From NCBI RefSeq assembly GCF_030867145.1, contig NC_134420.1, positions 6,995,823-7,059,822 on the forward strand: DNA of 64,000 nt. The letters are read 5' to 3'. This document shows positions 1 to 12,739 of this stretch, one piece after another; position 1 is the stretch's first letter; each line of letters opens with the position of its first letter. The position numbers and the translations under genes are program-made. This DNA comes from Opisthocomus hoazin (taxonomy: Eukaryota > Chordata > Aves > Opisthocomiformes > Opisthocomidae). A model generated the notes under the pieces. That model ran no database searches. It was given only the letters and a program-made list of their open reading frames with translations, and was not told where the DNA came from.

Positions 1-2686
1 TAGGCCTGACAATGTTTTTCCTCTACATACTGGCATTGTAGATGCTCAAGTAGTTACGTATAACCTCAGTGTAAACCTTTGCCCCTACTCCAATTTTTCT
101 TTATTGTTCTCTTTCTAAGGTTTGAGTTTATGAAACCACAATCCATGAAATCTCTTTTTTCTTTTTTTATTGCTCTAATCTTTCAGAAGAGTTTAAACTT
201 AATGCACTCTTCACAAAGGAAGAGGCTGCTTACCAATAGCTTTTTTCCAAGAGTCAGATTACACCATGTTTTCCAATCATCCAAAATATTAAGAAGCACA
301 TAGAGGAGAATAAAGTCTATAAAAACATCTTGCCTGCCTGTCATTTTCTACACATATATATAAATTTTGCTTTTAAATCTATTTTCCTAAGCATTTAGTT
401 CCTCCTTCACACTTCCTTTAATTACTATCATATAGTTTCCACATCCTGTCTCTTTTTACTTCACCATTGTAAATTACAACTTGTGTATTTGGCATCTGCC
501 TCAATTCCTTAGATTCACGTGATAAAAGGGGCTTGCACGTGTTTACGTGTCAGTAAGTGCATCATCAACTTTTGCTAGTATTACAAATGATATTCGGGTA
601 GTTTGCCTTCATTTTGCATCCAAATGTGTCTTTCTTTTGGTAGATGCTTACAGGAAAAATGTACGGGAGAGATGCAAGAGAGATTTTTGCAAAGATATTG
701 CAGATCATTCAATTGAAAATTCAAGTTAAGCTCCTTTCAGACTTTGCAGATCTTCTTGGCACCACCTACGGCCTGAATCCAGTCGAGTTCCTGCCCCAGT
801 TTCCGTTTCTGTGAGCGGACACAGCCAGAGCAACCCCAGCCCTGCAAGTGGGCAACCCCCCGCCTGTTGTACTGTTGGAGCCTGGCGCTGTCGGCGTGTT
901 TACACAGCCCTTCAGCCGAACGTAACTCACACCGAGCACAGCTCCTCAGGAAAATTCTTAATGCTTCTAGCGTGTACGCACCAGAATTCCTGCTTCAGCA
1001 AAGCAGCTGGGTGGGTCACGGGCTGAGGAAAGAAAAAGCTGTAGAAACTGTCGTAGCTGTCTGTGATAGCAAGGGGACAATGCTGTGACCTTAAAAGTTT
1101 CATTGAGTGCTACTTCTCAGAGCATATAGCAGAGTGTAAACCTCCCAAATTCCAGGTGTCTCCTACCTACCAGATGCTTCCTTTTTCTCTGACTGAAGCT
1201 GTTCTAGGAGGCACTGGTTCATAGAAATTATTAAGTATTTATTATAGCAGCACTTTTCACCCAGCTGAAATCACATGCCATCAAACACCTTCTCCTGTGG
1301 TCACATAAATATTTAATTGGTGTGAAATAGGCTTAGGGAGAGCAGAGATTTGAAATATTTCTTATGCCTTCTAGAAGAACATTTATCATGAGACTCATGC
1401 CTGTTTGGTGCTGGCAGATGCAGCTCCATTAATAAACAGGGAAGAGAGGAGAAAAATCCAGGACTGAATGCCCAGATGTGGGTAGGGTGCAGGACAGATG
1501 GGTCCAGGACAAAGAAAGCCTAGAAAGGAACATTTGAGTTCCTTTGAAAATTGCAATAGCCTTAATATATTGTATCTCTCTCACTCTACTGCTTGTTAAA
1601 ATAGGGATAACCTTAGCGGTATTGCTTTGCAGGGGACAAAACTCATGGATCATCACGATAGGCAGCTTTTGAGGTGTTGTTGCTTGCAATTCCTTGTAAC
1701 TGGATGATTGTCGTTGCCTCTGGTTGCAGTTTCTGGTTTCAGCAGCTTCTGTTTAAAAACAAAACAAACAAACAAACAATCCAGTGAGATTTTCACCTAC
1801 TGGTATCTCTTTCAAATTACTTTCAAAGCTATGGTTGAAAAACAAGAACCAGTAGTAGTGAACGGTTCGGTATTTTTCAAATGAGGCCAAATAAGGAAAC
1901 GGAAGCAGGTCTCCTTTGCAGAGGGTGGAGTAATTCCTACCAGCCCCTACCTTCTGCAAGCGACAGTCTACTTCCAGCCCACCCAGCAATGGGAAAATCT
2001 GTGTCCATGTTATTGTCATCTTACCTCTGTGGCATCCATGTAGTCCTCTCCTTCCAGGCTTGTAAGGGAGGCTACATCAATATACTTCATGGGCTGCTTC
2101 AAGACTGGTCTCTTACCTTTTTTTGAGAATAAATCCATCTCTGTGTGTGAAATGTTCTAGGTGCTAGGTTGGTAAAGCTGCACGAGCACAGGGCAGCGTG
2201 AGCTATCCCCTGGGAAGGAGGAAGAGCAGTAACTGTCAGCTATTCTCTAAAAAGGATGATTTTTTTTTTTTGCCACCCATGCTTGGGTCTGTTTGTGCTG
2301 AAAGTAGGACCCCGTGACACGAATAACTCAGACAAATAATTACTTGACATCTGAAATAAATATAAGGCTCTCCGGGCAGTTGCAGTGTGTTTTCTCTTCC
2401 TGATGCCTCTCCTGAAATCTGCATCTCAGACAAGAGCGGTGGCATAAAAATGGCAAGTGCCTCATATTCAACCTGACAACTGTTGTAGGGAGAGCTCAGT
2501 GAGCAATTTCCTCCCACCATACTCGAGCAGTTTTGCACATTTTGTTTCTCCAGTACTGACAGGACAGAAATGCAAGGCAGAAAAAAGTTCAACTGTCCGA
2601 GCCCACATTCCTCATTTACCTCCCATTCTCATCTGCTGCTCTTTTCTGTGAACGCAGGCTCCTTTTCACTGCATGAACGTTTTCCT
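1..2686. other. Upstream intergenic DNA, no gene recognised
   Basis: A/T-rich sequence with only short open frames on both strands, none with a recognisable family motif. The one change in texture is a GC-richer stretch at about 740-1030 with several CpG dinucleotides, described under findings. A short (CAAA)n tract sits at 1755-1779. I see no promoter, RNA gene or mobile element that I can support. Confidence 0.6.
1755..1779. repeat. (CAAA)n simple repeat
   Basis: Tandem CAAA/ACAA units, about six copies, read directly from the sequence. An ordinary short microsatellite in intergenic DNA. Confidence 0.85.
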
Positions 2687-2806
2687 TGTTGCGACCCTGT
2701 CGCGTTAAAGGAGGGGGGTAAGGGGAGTCTGATGTTCAACTTGCCTGCCAGAGGTCCTCCAAGGACTTTCACTGAAAGAGTTTTGCAAAGTTGAAACCAT
2801 AGGTAA

Positions 2807-2812
2807 TTTATT
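2807..2812 (-). terminator. AATAAA polyadenylation signal in the candidate LTR
   Basis: Canonical AATAAA on the minus strand, about 260 bases downstream of the TATA-like box, as expected for the R region of an LTR. A lone AATAAA is common by chance in A/T-rich DNA, so the value lies in its position relative to the TATA and CCAAT elements. Confidence 0.4.
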
Positions 2813-3067
2813 CAAGCGACAAGTATCACAGATTCGGAATTGCCGTTGATAAATGCACTGTCTACAAAAGCTGAGCTCAAAGCTAATGGTTTAGTGCTTC
2901 AGTTAACAATGTGTTCCTGGGGGTACATCTGACAAAGTCAGAGGCGCGACTCTTACCAAAAATGCGTCCCTTCCTGGGGGGAGAAGAGAGGTTCAGGCCC
3001 GTCGACCCGTCCGTCAGGTGAAGTTCTCGCTTGGCTCCTCCTCCCAAAGAGAGTTTTCAAGTGCCAA

Positions 3068-3076
3068 TTTTTATAT
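3068..3076 (-). promoter_or_regulatory. TATA-like box in the candidate LTR
   Basis: ATATAAAAA on the minus strand, about 50 bases downstream of an ATTGG/CCAAT element at 3127-3131. Both spacing and order suit an RNA polymerase II promoter firing leftward. Whether it is active is unknown. Confidence 0.45.
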
Positions 3077-3299
3077 GTTTGGAAAATCTTTTTGCGAGGT
3101 GGGACTAAGTCAATTATTGTGTATCGATTGGCTCTTGGCATGGAACGTCGTGTCGTCAGAAGGGGGACTCAGCAGTGTGACACACCTTTGGAGTGGGTAT
3201 CTTGGTATGTGCATTCGGGGGCCATCTGTGCTTTATCCAAAGCAATTTCTGAAGCAATTTCCGGCTGCGCAGCCTCCGGCGCCCCACAGATCACTGAGT

Positions 3300-3680
3300 T
3301 TACAGTGATGGGCTATCCCCCCTTACTTTTGTCTGATAAGATAAGCACCAGTTATTTACTTCCTTTGTTAGCTCTTCGGCTCTTGATGCCTCAGTCCGTT
3401 TGTCTTTTGTCTTGCATTGGACAAGTCCAGCAAGGCCATCGATTACAGAGTCCTCTCTTGCAGAACGGTTCATCGGTACCAAGATGAACTGATTTGTGTT
3501 CTCGCCATTTTTCATGCGCTCTTCCTGCCACTTGTCACCCGGGTGGTCCTCCCTTTGAAGTCCAGGGAAGAGGCCCAGATACACAGTATTTGTAGTAACA
3601 GGCATTGTCTTTATTTGGGTACATTCCTAACAGGATTGGCAGTTCGCAGAGAATAGCTGCGATTTTCCTCTGGGGAGAGG
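3300..3680 (-). other. Open frame and possible splice acceptor upstream of the candidate LTR
   Basis: On the minus strand a long pyrimidine tract made of TTTC repeats ends in CCTCTCCCCAG (AG at 3671-3670), a textbook splice acceptor. It is followed by CpG-containing sequence with an ATG-initiated open frame of 101 codons (3605-3300). The protein is hydrophilic, with no membrane segment, Cys-His box or protease/polymerase motif that I can see. It ends beside a G-rich purine tract (AGTAAGGGGGGA, near 3324-3313), which could be the polypurine tract that precedes a 3' LTR. I do not recognise the protein. It may be the 3' internal part of an LTR element, or chance. No function is assigned. Confidence 0.3.
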
Positions 3681-3711
3681 AAAAGAAGAAAGAAAGAAAG
3701 AAAGAAGAAGA
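3681..3711. repeat. (GAAA)n microsatellite
   Basis: AAAAGAAGAAAGAAAGAAAG-type tandem tetranucleotide. Read on the minus strand it forms the pyrimidine tract of the possible acceptor at 3670. Confidence 0.9.
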
Positions 3712-3720
3712 TACCAGAGC

Positions 3721-5815
3721 CATAATTTTTAAAGGAACACTGAGGAACTTTAACTCCATTTAACCATTCTTGTCAACACTAGTTGTAAAGTTAGATTACT
3801 TCTCTTAGGCTTATTGAGTTTTTGCAATGTTTTGTTCAGAACACGAATGCATCTATGTATTGTTTTTATGCATATTTTCTTTTTTTCACTCCTTTTCCAT
3901 TTAGTTCTTCCATGAGCTGTCAGAAAATGGGAAATTGATTTATAATCTTTCTTTTCTCTAAATTTTACTTTTACCTGATTTCTCACACAATTTAATTCTT
4001 ACTTTCTGGCAGGGTAGCTATCTTGCAACCTCCTAAGCTTAAAGCATCAGCTGGTCTTTAACAGGGTGTCTTTCCTCTGCTCCTCACCCTCCCTACCACA
4101 GATACATAATTTTATTCTTGCTGTTGGTCATCATGCTAGCATTACTATATTGTTATGATAATGTCTTTATCGCTGGTATAGAGTTACCCTAGTAAAAATA
4201 GAATGTTTTTTTCAATGTCCAGCATTTAGTTCATTCTAAAATGCCAAGGAATTCTACATTACTATTTTCTTGGTGACTGAATGACTGAAAAGCTGATGTC
4301 TCCAGAATCAATAAATAGATGCTCCTCATTACTATTTTTTTTGTAATGGATATTTCTTTTCACACTAGTTTGCTTTTGCTGTTATGTTTGATTTAGTTTT
4401 ATCTTTTTATTTTAGTTTTATTTATTTTTATTTTATCTCCTTACCTGAGGACACTAGGCCTAAAGGTAAGATGTGTAGTACTACAGTACGATAATCTCTA
4501 ACATATTCCATATTTCACTTGAAAATGAACAGTCAATTTTATTTACTTTAATCCTAAATAAATCTGTTTAGGTATTTAAAGTCTGTATTAACTTAATAAC
4601 GACGTCCTAGTCAACGAGAAATAACCTGGCGCTATTTACATTGGCCAGTGGATGTCACTGTTACAAAGCAAATACAACTAAAAATAGCCACAGGTAACTT
4701 TGAATAGTAATATCAATGAATAATAATAATAAAAAAAAGGCTTATGTTTCTTTATAAGCTATTATTGCTGTGAATCATTAAAGTTGGAGATGAGAAAGAA
4801 ATATAGGCAATTGACTGCTAGTTGGCTGCTGGACAGAAGTGGGAAGCAGGCTGGGGCTGAGGGAGCAGCTCCGTAACCTTCTCCTGACAGCTCCATCGTC
4901 ACGATGTGACTGGAAGCATTTTTGTAATACACATCTAGTCGTGCGACAGCAATGTTCAGAAGCTACATTTACATTTGAAAAATTGGATGCTGTTCTAAAC
5001 TCTGTTCCATAAATACTGGGCAACAGATTTGTTTGTTAGGTTACAGTGTACTAAAAAGCAGGATCAACATGCGGTACCAGGCTCACATACTTTCTTGACA
5101 CATTTTTTTGCTGCCTTTTGTCAATCAATTGCTAACCACAAAATTCATGGCTTTTGTTGTTCGTTGCCGTTACAACACCAGTTAGTATAAACAGAATGAG
5201 TGCTTAGAGTGATGACAAATCTCTCACATGCACGCACACATAAATACAAATTATACATGTATGCATATATAAAAGAAAAGTATGTTTTTGTCTCAAGTAC
5301 CACTGCATGACTCAAAAAGCTTTATACTTGCAGATGGAAAACTGGCAAAGAGCGGTCAGAAAAAAGTGCATGACTTCCAGGGGGCTCTGAAGATTATTTT
5401 TTACCCTTCTCGTTTCCTCACCTCCACCTGCCTTTCCCAGAACCTTCACTCCCTACACAATCCCCCACAGCACTCCGTAGCACAGTACGCTAAAGCCTGC
5501 TCTGTTAGCGTGATTCTTTTCCTGGAAAAAGCAGTAAGAAAGATGCATATGTATATTTGAATGTGTATATTTGTGTAAATACATGTACACATATACAGAC
5601 ATGCAGAGCTCAGCTTGCTGACAACTTGCAGAGGCAACCTGAGCTATCCAAGCTGAGCTGACGGTTTTCAGAACACCGTGGATTCTTCCAGACTGTTATT
5701 GACTGTGGGGTTTGCAGCCATGAAGTCTCCCAGGCCAAATTCTCAGCTGATGTTGAATTGAGCTTTGTTTGACTTGTAAGACAGCTAACAGCAGAAACAT
5801 GGAAAAACACGGGGC
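3721..5815. other. Intergenic A/T-rich DNA
   Basis: No recognisable gene or RNA. Very A/T-rich around 4370-4440 (TTTTA-type runs) and 4690-4740. Open frames are short and lack motifs. Confidence 0.6.
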
Positions 5816-5816
5816 T

Positions 5817-6003
5817 TTTTTGACGGAGCACTGGAACAGGCTGCCCAGGGAGGTTGTGGAGTCTCTTTCTCTGGAGATATTCAAGACCCGCCTGGACAAG
5901 GTCCTCTGCAGCCTGCTGTAGGACACCCTGCTTCGGCAAGGGGGTTGGACCAGATGACCCACAGAGGTCCCTTCCAACTCCGACCATTCTGTGATTCTGT
6001 GAT
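5817..6003 (+). mobile_element. CR1 LINE, 5'-truncated 3' end
   Basis: The sequence from the GACGGAGCACTGGAAC stretch to the ATTCTGTGATTCTGTGATT tail matches base for base, apart from scattered changes, the last 185 bases of the larger CR1 at 43171-43350. It holds the end of ORF2 (frame reading ...[15 protein letters not shown] then stop in the larger copy), the short 3' untranslated part with CCCTTCCAACTC, and two copies of the terminal octamer ATTCTGTG. The 5' truncation at about 5817 is typical of CR1. The close match to the copy at 43 kb, roughly nine bases in ten by eye, says the two belong to the same fairly young subfamily. Confidence 0.93.
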
Positions 6004-6285
6004 TTTCATTTGGCATGGTGTTTTCTTAAAGGTAAATCTGCTAGTAACATACCCTACCTCTCTTAAAATGTTCGTTTGGTAGCGATTATGCTTCCCCTCC
6101 ATGAGCACCTCACCACTTGTCTTCTTAGGATGCAGAACTTCTTGCTTCAGCCACATCAGTTTACATACCCTAACTAGGCTGGAAACTTTGGTTTTGTCAG
6201 TGATCTGGCAAAACATTTTCCTGAAGTAGTTAAAAACAGGACGCTGCTTCTCTCAAGCTTAAAATAAATGGTGGAATGGCTGAAA

Positions 6286-6302
6286 CCTACCTACCTACCT
6301 AC
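6286..6302. repeat. (CTAC)n microsatellite
   Basis: Four tandem CTAC units, read directly. Confidence 0.8.
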
Positions 6303-8290
6303 TGGCTTTTCCTGTGGTGTGCCAGCTGGGGGGAAGTGGTACCTTGCCAGGTTATGCTCTTTTTTTCTACATGTGCTGTATTGAGGACCCATCCTGGAGT
6401 ATTCTGCTGTACTGTTTTGGGGGACCAAAGGGTCTGGTTCAAGTGACAGTGTGTGTTTGCGACTGAACGACTTAGTCTTACTGGAGTATGATTTCTTCAC
6501 ACTTCTAAAGGAAGAAAGGAGAGAAAAATGCTTCAATAGTAATTTTAAATAAACGTTTTGCCGCTGTGCTTAAAGCTCTGAGTGTACATCACAAAGCCAT
6601 CAAGCTCTGCTGCAGCACTGACAGTATGTGCTTTTGAGATAAACAGTGAAACAAGAAGCATGTGACAGACTGAGGTGAACTGGCATTTTCATCCTGAGAA
6701 ACTGCAGTCCTTGGATTTGGACAACGACATACGAAAGTACTACATATCTCTTGTTTTCAGTTCATAGGGGGAAATGGTGCCTATTTGATTTCATGTGTAA
6801 AGCTTTTGTATATATTTTAAAAACAACAAGTTGAAATGAGTGTGTGAAAACAATTTGTGGATTTTGCCTTGGGTGCATTGAGACTGACAAGTATTTTTCT
6901 GCTCTTGACACCTTGCTTCATCTGAATAGTTCTAAATGTTGCTGAAATAAGATACAGCACAGTCAGTCAGTTCACGTTACTTCTGCAGCAGTAATAGGCA
7001 GAACAACACTCCCTTAAAGAGCTGAACCATTGAACACCACTGAACAGGCTGTTGAGACAGCACGTTAGAGCATGCGAAATCAGAACACTATATACAAGCA
7101 AGAAGTAGGTATGTACTGACTTTATTTTTCTATACTCTTTTTGTGACGATCATGGAAATAGAACTGATTACTCATGTCTCTTCATGCACCACCTAATACA
7201 TGTTTTCAATAAATAAAATGCATGCAAATAAATTGAGAGCTTAAACTGCTACTGTCTTACAGATGAGCATTTTAAAGTGTTTAATTTACAAGAATATATT
7301 TTCAGAGTCACTAGCATGGATAACTTACTAAATAATGAAGCATTGCGTAATTAATCAGTATAATTCCATATTAAGACAATAATCATGAATATTTACATTA
7401 CAAAAACATTGCTATTTGTAAAGATTTTGAAGAGCTAGAAACCTACCTAATACAAACAGAAAAAGTATACTTTGGAAAGCTGTGTCTGTGCATATACTAT
7501 TATTACCTTAATTTACAACCATCTTATGAAGTAAAACAAATGCAATTCCATAATCTGCAATTCCACTTTGACTGAAAATAATCAGACTTTTTTTCAGGTT
7601 GTTTATATTCAGGTATTGAAAAGCTATTCTATTTATTTCACATGAAAGCCTTTCAAAAATGGATTTGGAAGTAGAGAGTCCTAAATTGTCCTACCAAATT
7701 AAGGTAAATAACTTGTTACACTTAAATTGAAGATGTAATATACAGTGCTTCCAGCTTTCTGTTAATTCAGGCCTGCAAGGTAGCATAAATCAATGTAACC
7801 AGTGGGATGAAGCAAGGCAGAAAACTTGGCCTCAATTTAAACACATGATAGATTCAGTTACTGAGTAGCTCTATTTATGTGTAGTAGCTTTATTTATGTA
7901 CATCATTCTACTACTGTTATTTGTGTTAAATGAAATGTTCCTAATGAAGACAAAAGCCTTATGAACTTTCATCTTGAACTCCAGACCTCTTAGATACTCT
8001 TACACTTCTCCATCAGCCCAATCCCACCCCAAAACCTAGTAACTATAAAATAATGTACTATAAAACAATATAGTAACAAATTTCCGAATAGGTTTAGCAA
8101 CTGGAACTGTAGAAGGTGGTTTAGGGAAAAGCACCCATTATCCCTACGTCTCTGTGGAAGTCAGATGGAACTGGAAAGTCCCTCTTCTCCCGGGCGGGTG
8201 CCGGCAGCAAGCTGGTCCCCTTACCAACCCCCAGGAGCTTGCAGGAACGCCCTTCCTACTTTACATCCTACATAAAGTCTATAGACTATA

Positions 8291-8307
8291 CATATATATA
8301 TATATAC
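8291..8307. repeat. (TA)n dinucleotide repeat
   Basis: About eight TA units in an A/T-rich context. Confidence 0.85.
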
Positions 8308-11300
8308 ATAGATAGTACCTGCACGTATTCCTTCATATTCTCACCCCGCAGTGAAATGAAAGTACGTCATGCTTCTTGCATGGATGTCCCATAGGGAAAA
8401 AGTGAGAGGAAGGGAAGCAGAACAAACTATTTGCTTGCTATCTGCTTTGTCTAAAGAAATCATGTTAAAAGCTAAAAGAAAAATGCCATTTTTCTCTCAG
8501 GGAAAAAAAAAGAAATTATTTTATCCTTTGCACTGATATTTGCACATTTTCACAACTTCTCCATTTTCCATTGAAAAAAGAGAAAGTTAAGCTAGCAATG
8601 CCCTCTTCAGTGAAGAAAACCTTGATTTCACTGTAGTATTTTAGAAAATTATACCTAAAAACATGTGAAGCTGACGGCATTTTTGTATTGTTTCTGTGGC
8701 CACACACAACTCATTTTTTCAACATATGACATCTTTTAAATGCAAAAGATTCAGGATAAGAAGCCTAGAGAAACGCAGCACTGCTTGAAATTGAAACTGG
8801 TAGAGGGGGAGGAGGAGGAAAAATAAAAAGACATCTGTTTTTTTGGTTAACTCTGATTTACATTCTGGTTTTGCAGGTGTGTCTGGTGAGTAGTCCACAA
8901 GCCCCAGCATTCATACTTTTGTTTATTATCCTTTAACAGTATATACTACGTGTTCCAAGAGATTATTCTTTTTACAGTATTTGGCTTGTAATTACTGTTT
9001 GTCCAGGATACGAGTAATGTACTAATATCCTGTCTGCAGTGAGTTCACTTGGCTCATGTAAGAGGCATAGAAATAATCTTCTGAGGGTAAGCCATGTTTC
9101 TAGATACTAATGGACTGTCTGTGTGTGCATAGGAACAAAGTGTAATCTAGATATCTTTCAAAACAAATCCTTGAGAACATTCACAGCTGATTTGGCTCGA
9201 GTCCTTTTAGGTCATATGGAGCCTATGACAGCGCCATTAAATTAGTGCGGTGCTTGTAGACAAGGAGAGTGCTCCTCTCCCACCATCTACTTCCTGATTT
9301 CTAATTTATCCTTGGGTATCATGCACTACTGCATTACTTTGACTTTCTGGGTTGCAAATTCAACAGGACAGTATTTCAATTCTGAAATATTTTTTCTTCA
9401 TGACTCCTTAAAACAGAAATGCATAAGCTTTTGTTATTTGAAATTTTCAGAGGCGCTGATGAATCGTGACCAAATTAAAAGCAATTTGTTATCACAAATG
9501 TATTAGGTTTGAAAATCTTACCCTGCTTTTCCATCAGTCTTAGGTATTCTGAAAAATACTCAGTTATGGAACAAAGCACTGTATGTTTGCCCGGTAATAA
9601 AAAGAAAAAAAGCCTCTTTTTTTTTAAGCCCACATTACTGCACTTGGATGTGATGTTAAGGACTCTCAGAGAGATCAATTTTATATAAAAGCATCTGCAA
9701 TATTACTGTTGCTTGTCTTTTTGTTGTGTAATAGTACAGTTCTTCCTAGGTCAGAATACAGGATGGCTAGGCCAGATGGCACCGTGATAATTTCTCTGCA
9801 ATACATTGTCTATAGCATTAATGCTAGGAGGCATGAGTCTGGTGGGAGTTCACCTGGTACAGCCCAGCAGGCGAGTTCTGCGGTGGGGGAACACAGAAGT
9901 CTGTGGGAAGGGATAACCCACCTCAGTATGTTTGTTCCACAACGATGGGGAGGTGATTGATGCATGGTAAATACGTGTGTGGGCTTGCAGCTCACACGTT
10001 TGGCATCGATCCACTCTCAGAAGCCACTGTCAGAGAAAATACATGCCGAAGTTCTAGTGGAGAGCTGGAATGAGGACATAACACCCGGCGTGGGGTTATG
10101 CAGCCGTGAAGGAGTCCAGTCATGCAACAGGATATAAGGCCAAAGCTAAATGTGAGCATGATGCTGAAGAGAGAAATTTCTGCGAAGAGATTAATTGAAA
10201 CACCCTGTTATGGTTTCATTGATGACACTGCAATGAAGCAATAGTCATCTTTGAAGAAATTCTCAGTAGTTCCGTTTGCTTTGGAAGATAGCATGTGGCT
10301 GACAAGGAATGCAGGCATCCTGTGAGACAAATTTAAAAACAAAATTACCATATCTGAACTTCAGTGTTTTATACAAATCGGAAGAGTCTGATATTGCTAT
10401 GCAGTGACATTACATTACTGTGCTAGCTGCTGCCAAGAGGGTATCCTAATATTCTTGCTGAACTATTTTGTTTGTACTACTGTAAGCCTTGGACTTCGCT
10501 GTTCTGAGTTCTGTAAAGAAAAGTATAGCAGGAAAGACTCTTTCTTGACTGAACCACATCAATTAGTTTCACTTACCCTCATGTGCAGGTAACATGTCAA
10601 ATTCATGTACTTTTGCCATACTGTTTCCCTTTTGATGTGCGTGGAAATACCCAAGTGACATGCAGGTAGAGGTTTTACATAGCAAGTGGCTGGCTGTACT
10701 CATAAACCATGTTCATTCCTCCCCATTTCACCTTTTCTTGCTGCTCCTTTTAATAGTCTGTAAGGTGCCTTTTCTTGGCTTTTTTTTTTCTTTTGGTGGG
10801 AGAGATGGGGTAAAAAAATGTAGCTGGGAAAAACAGCAGGTACGTGGCCAGAGAAATCCCAATAGTAAATACTAAGAGGTTCTAAACAGCACTAGCTTGG
10901 AGGTGATGAAAGACTTGGCTGTCAGAAATGCACTAAGCAGTAACAGAGGGTTGATCTCTAAACCAAGGAGCTGATGACCCAGGAAACAACAGTAAATCTA
11001 GGAACAAATGCCTAAATGCTAACATTTTTGTTTTACTGTAAATTTATACTATACAGCTAAGGACTATGTTAACATCTTGTTTGTAAAACTTACTGTCTCT
11101 CTTGAGGCTCCTGTGCTGAGAACTAAAGAAAAGATGCACAGATTTGCAGAACAGGTCTATACAGTGGAAACATAAATTAGATGATAACTCCATCGTTGAT
11201 AGTGATTTTTTTTCATCTATCTGATTATTTTCTTCTTTACTTGACAAATTAGGCTGCTAATCAGAAATAGAATTATATTGCAGCAGTTTGGTAGCTTGCA

Positions 11301-12739
11301 GAGTTGGATAAGAACAATCTTTCTTGCTGTTTGCTTCAGATAAAATGTGAAACAAGAAAACTGAGATTTATAATAGAAAAGAAAAATATGACTATGTAGA
11401 AGGTTGCCTACCTGGGAAATTTGGACAGGTGGGTATATTGGATGCTGGTATTAGAATTCTGTTTTTCCCTCTTCACTTCTTTCTTGACGTTAGTGCTTTC
11501 TTTATAATCTCTTTGCATTATAGAAGGGATTTTTAGCAAACCGACATTTCACCATCTTTTCACTTCTGTATAGGTCTGTTCCAAGGATTCCAGAATATAC
11601 CAGGCACAAGAATGCTGAACTCCTTAGAATTCTAGCTTGGCATTTTAACCCAAATATTTTAGAACAAAATTGAGCATCTTTGCTGAAGGAAATTAAATTT
11701 TCCTAAACAAATGAACTGTAAGTTTCTTTCTGTTTCTTGTGTTACCTGGAGAAGTTAGGGCCAAAACTGGAAACATAACTCTATTCAGGGAAATTATTAT
11801 GATGTAAATATGAATCTATAAAACACAAGCTTAAAAATAAGCATGCAATTACAGTGAGCTGCAGAATCAAGGCCCAAGTACTTGGTATCAGTCAGAAAAC
11901 ACAGTCAGTTCCATGGATATGACAAAATTCTATCTAACTAGAGAGAAAAGGTCTTTTAAATTACCATGGAAATGAAATATTAAAATATGGAAATCAGTGA
12001 GATTTCAACAGTTAGTGTCTTAGCAACACAAAGCAAAAATTTTATGGAAATGATCAGTTTTTTAAGTCATCTGCTACACATTTTAGCAGGCTCCATAATC
12101 TGCTTTCTAGACCTTCCACACAGTGACTGACAGCTTTTTCAGAGCTAATGAACGGCCTCCTTGTTGTGCTAGAGTCTATGGCAAAATTCCCATTGTTTTC
12201 AGTAACATCAGAATATTTGCAAACAATTTTACTGCAAATATTGAACAAGATGAATTTTGCATCACAGAGCTTTAAATAGTACACAACTGCCCTTCTTGAA
12301 AGAGATGGACTCAACAATTCTGTAAACATTAATTTTTCATACTATTTAAATGTATTGGAGAAAAATTGATAGAAAACCAATAATTTTGGGTGCTGCTGTA
12401 AAAATTTAGTGCTCTCACTCAGGCAAAATTTTAGACTAAGAAATCACCTTGATCCCCAAAATCTTCTGGGAAATTGTTTAGAAATTGTACTTTATGAGAA
12501 TTTTAGAAATGGGTGTGTTTGAAGGGACATTTAATTTTTAGTATAGGCCATTTAATATCCTCTTGTTATTTTGAGCTTTGATGAGCTGCATAAGCATATA
12601 TTTGATACAGTCCTGCATTACAGACATGAAAAAATAACAGAACTTTATAGTTTGTTTTAATAACAATTCAAAATTGTGTGTCTACCTCCTGGTGTGAATT
12701 AGTCTGGTTCCAGCTAGCTTGTGTTTGCTTTTTATTACG

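Larger units (their letters stand above)
2687..3300 (-). mobile_element. Candidate solo or 3' LTR of an endogenous retrovirus-like element
   Basis: Seen on the minus strand: a CCAAT box at 3131-3127, a TATA-like ATATAAAAA at 3076-3068 about 50 bases downstream, and AATAAA at 2812-2807 about 260 bases further on. This is the U3-R-U5 order of a retroviral LTR. The block is much richer in CpG than its flanks, as expected of a fairly recent insertion. On the plus strand the left edge could be TGTTGCGACC at 2687; on the minus strand the other edge could be TGTGGGGCGCC near 3289 or TGTAAACTC near 3303. Both edges are guesses and no target-site duplication was found. I do not recognise the family. 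The alternative is an unrelated promoter-like GC-rich intergenic island. Confidence 0.45.
6004..12735. other. Intergenic DNA, no gene recognised
   Basis: About 6.7 kb of A/T-rich sequence. Open frames are under 92 codons and show no family motif. A small (TA)n tract lies at 8291-8307. A slightly GC-richer patch at 8150-8260 and another at 9760-10130 do not resemble any repeat or exon I know. Confidence 0.55.

Noticed and set aside
3300..3605. Retroviral env or gag protein
   Set aside because: The 101-codon frame beside the candidate LTR has no membrane segment, zinc knuckle or protease/polymerase motif, so no viral product is named.
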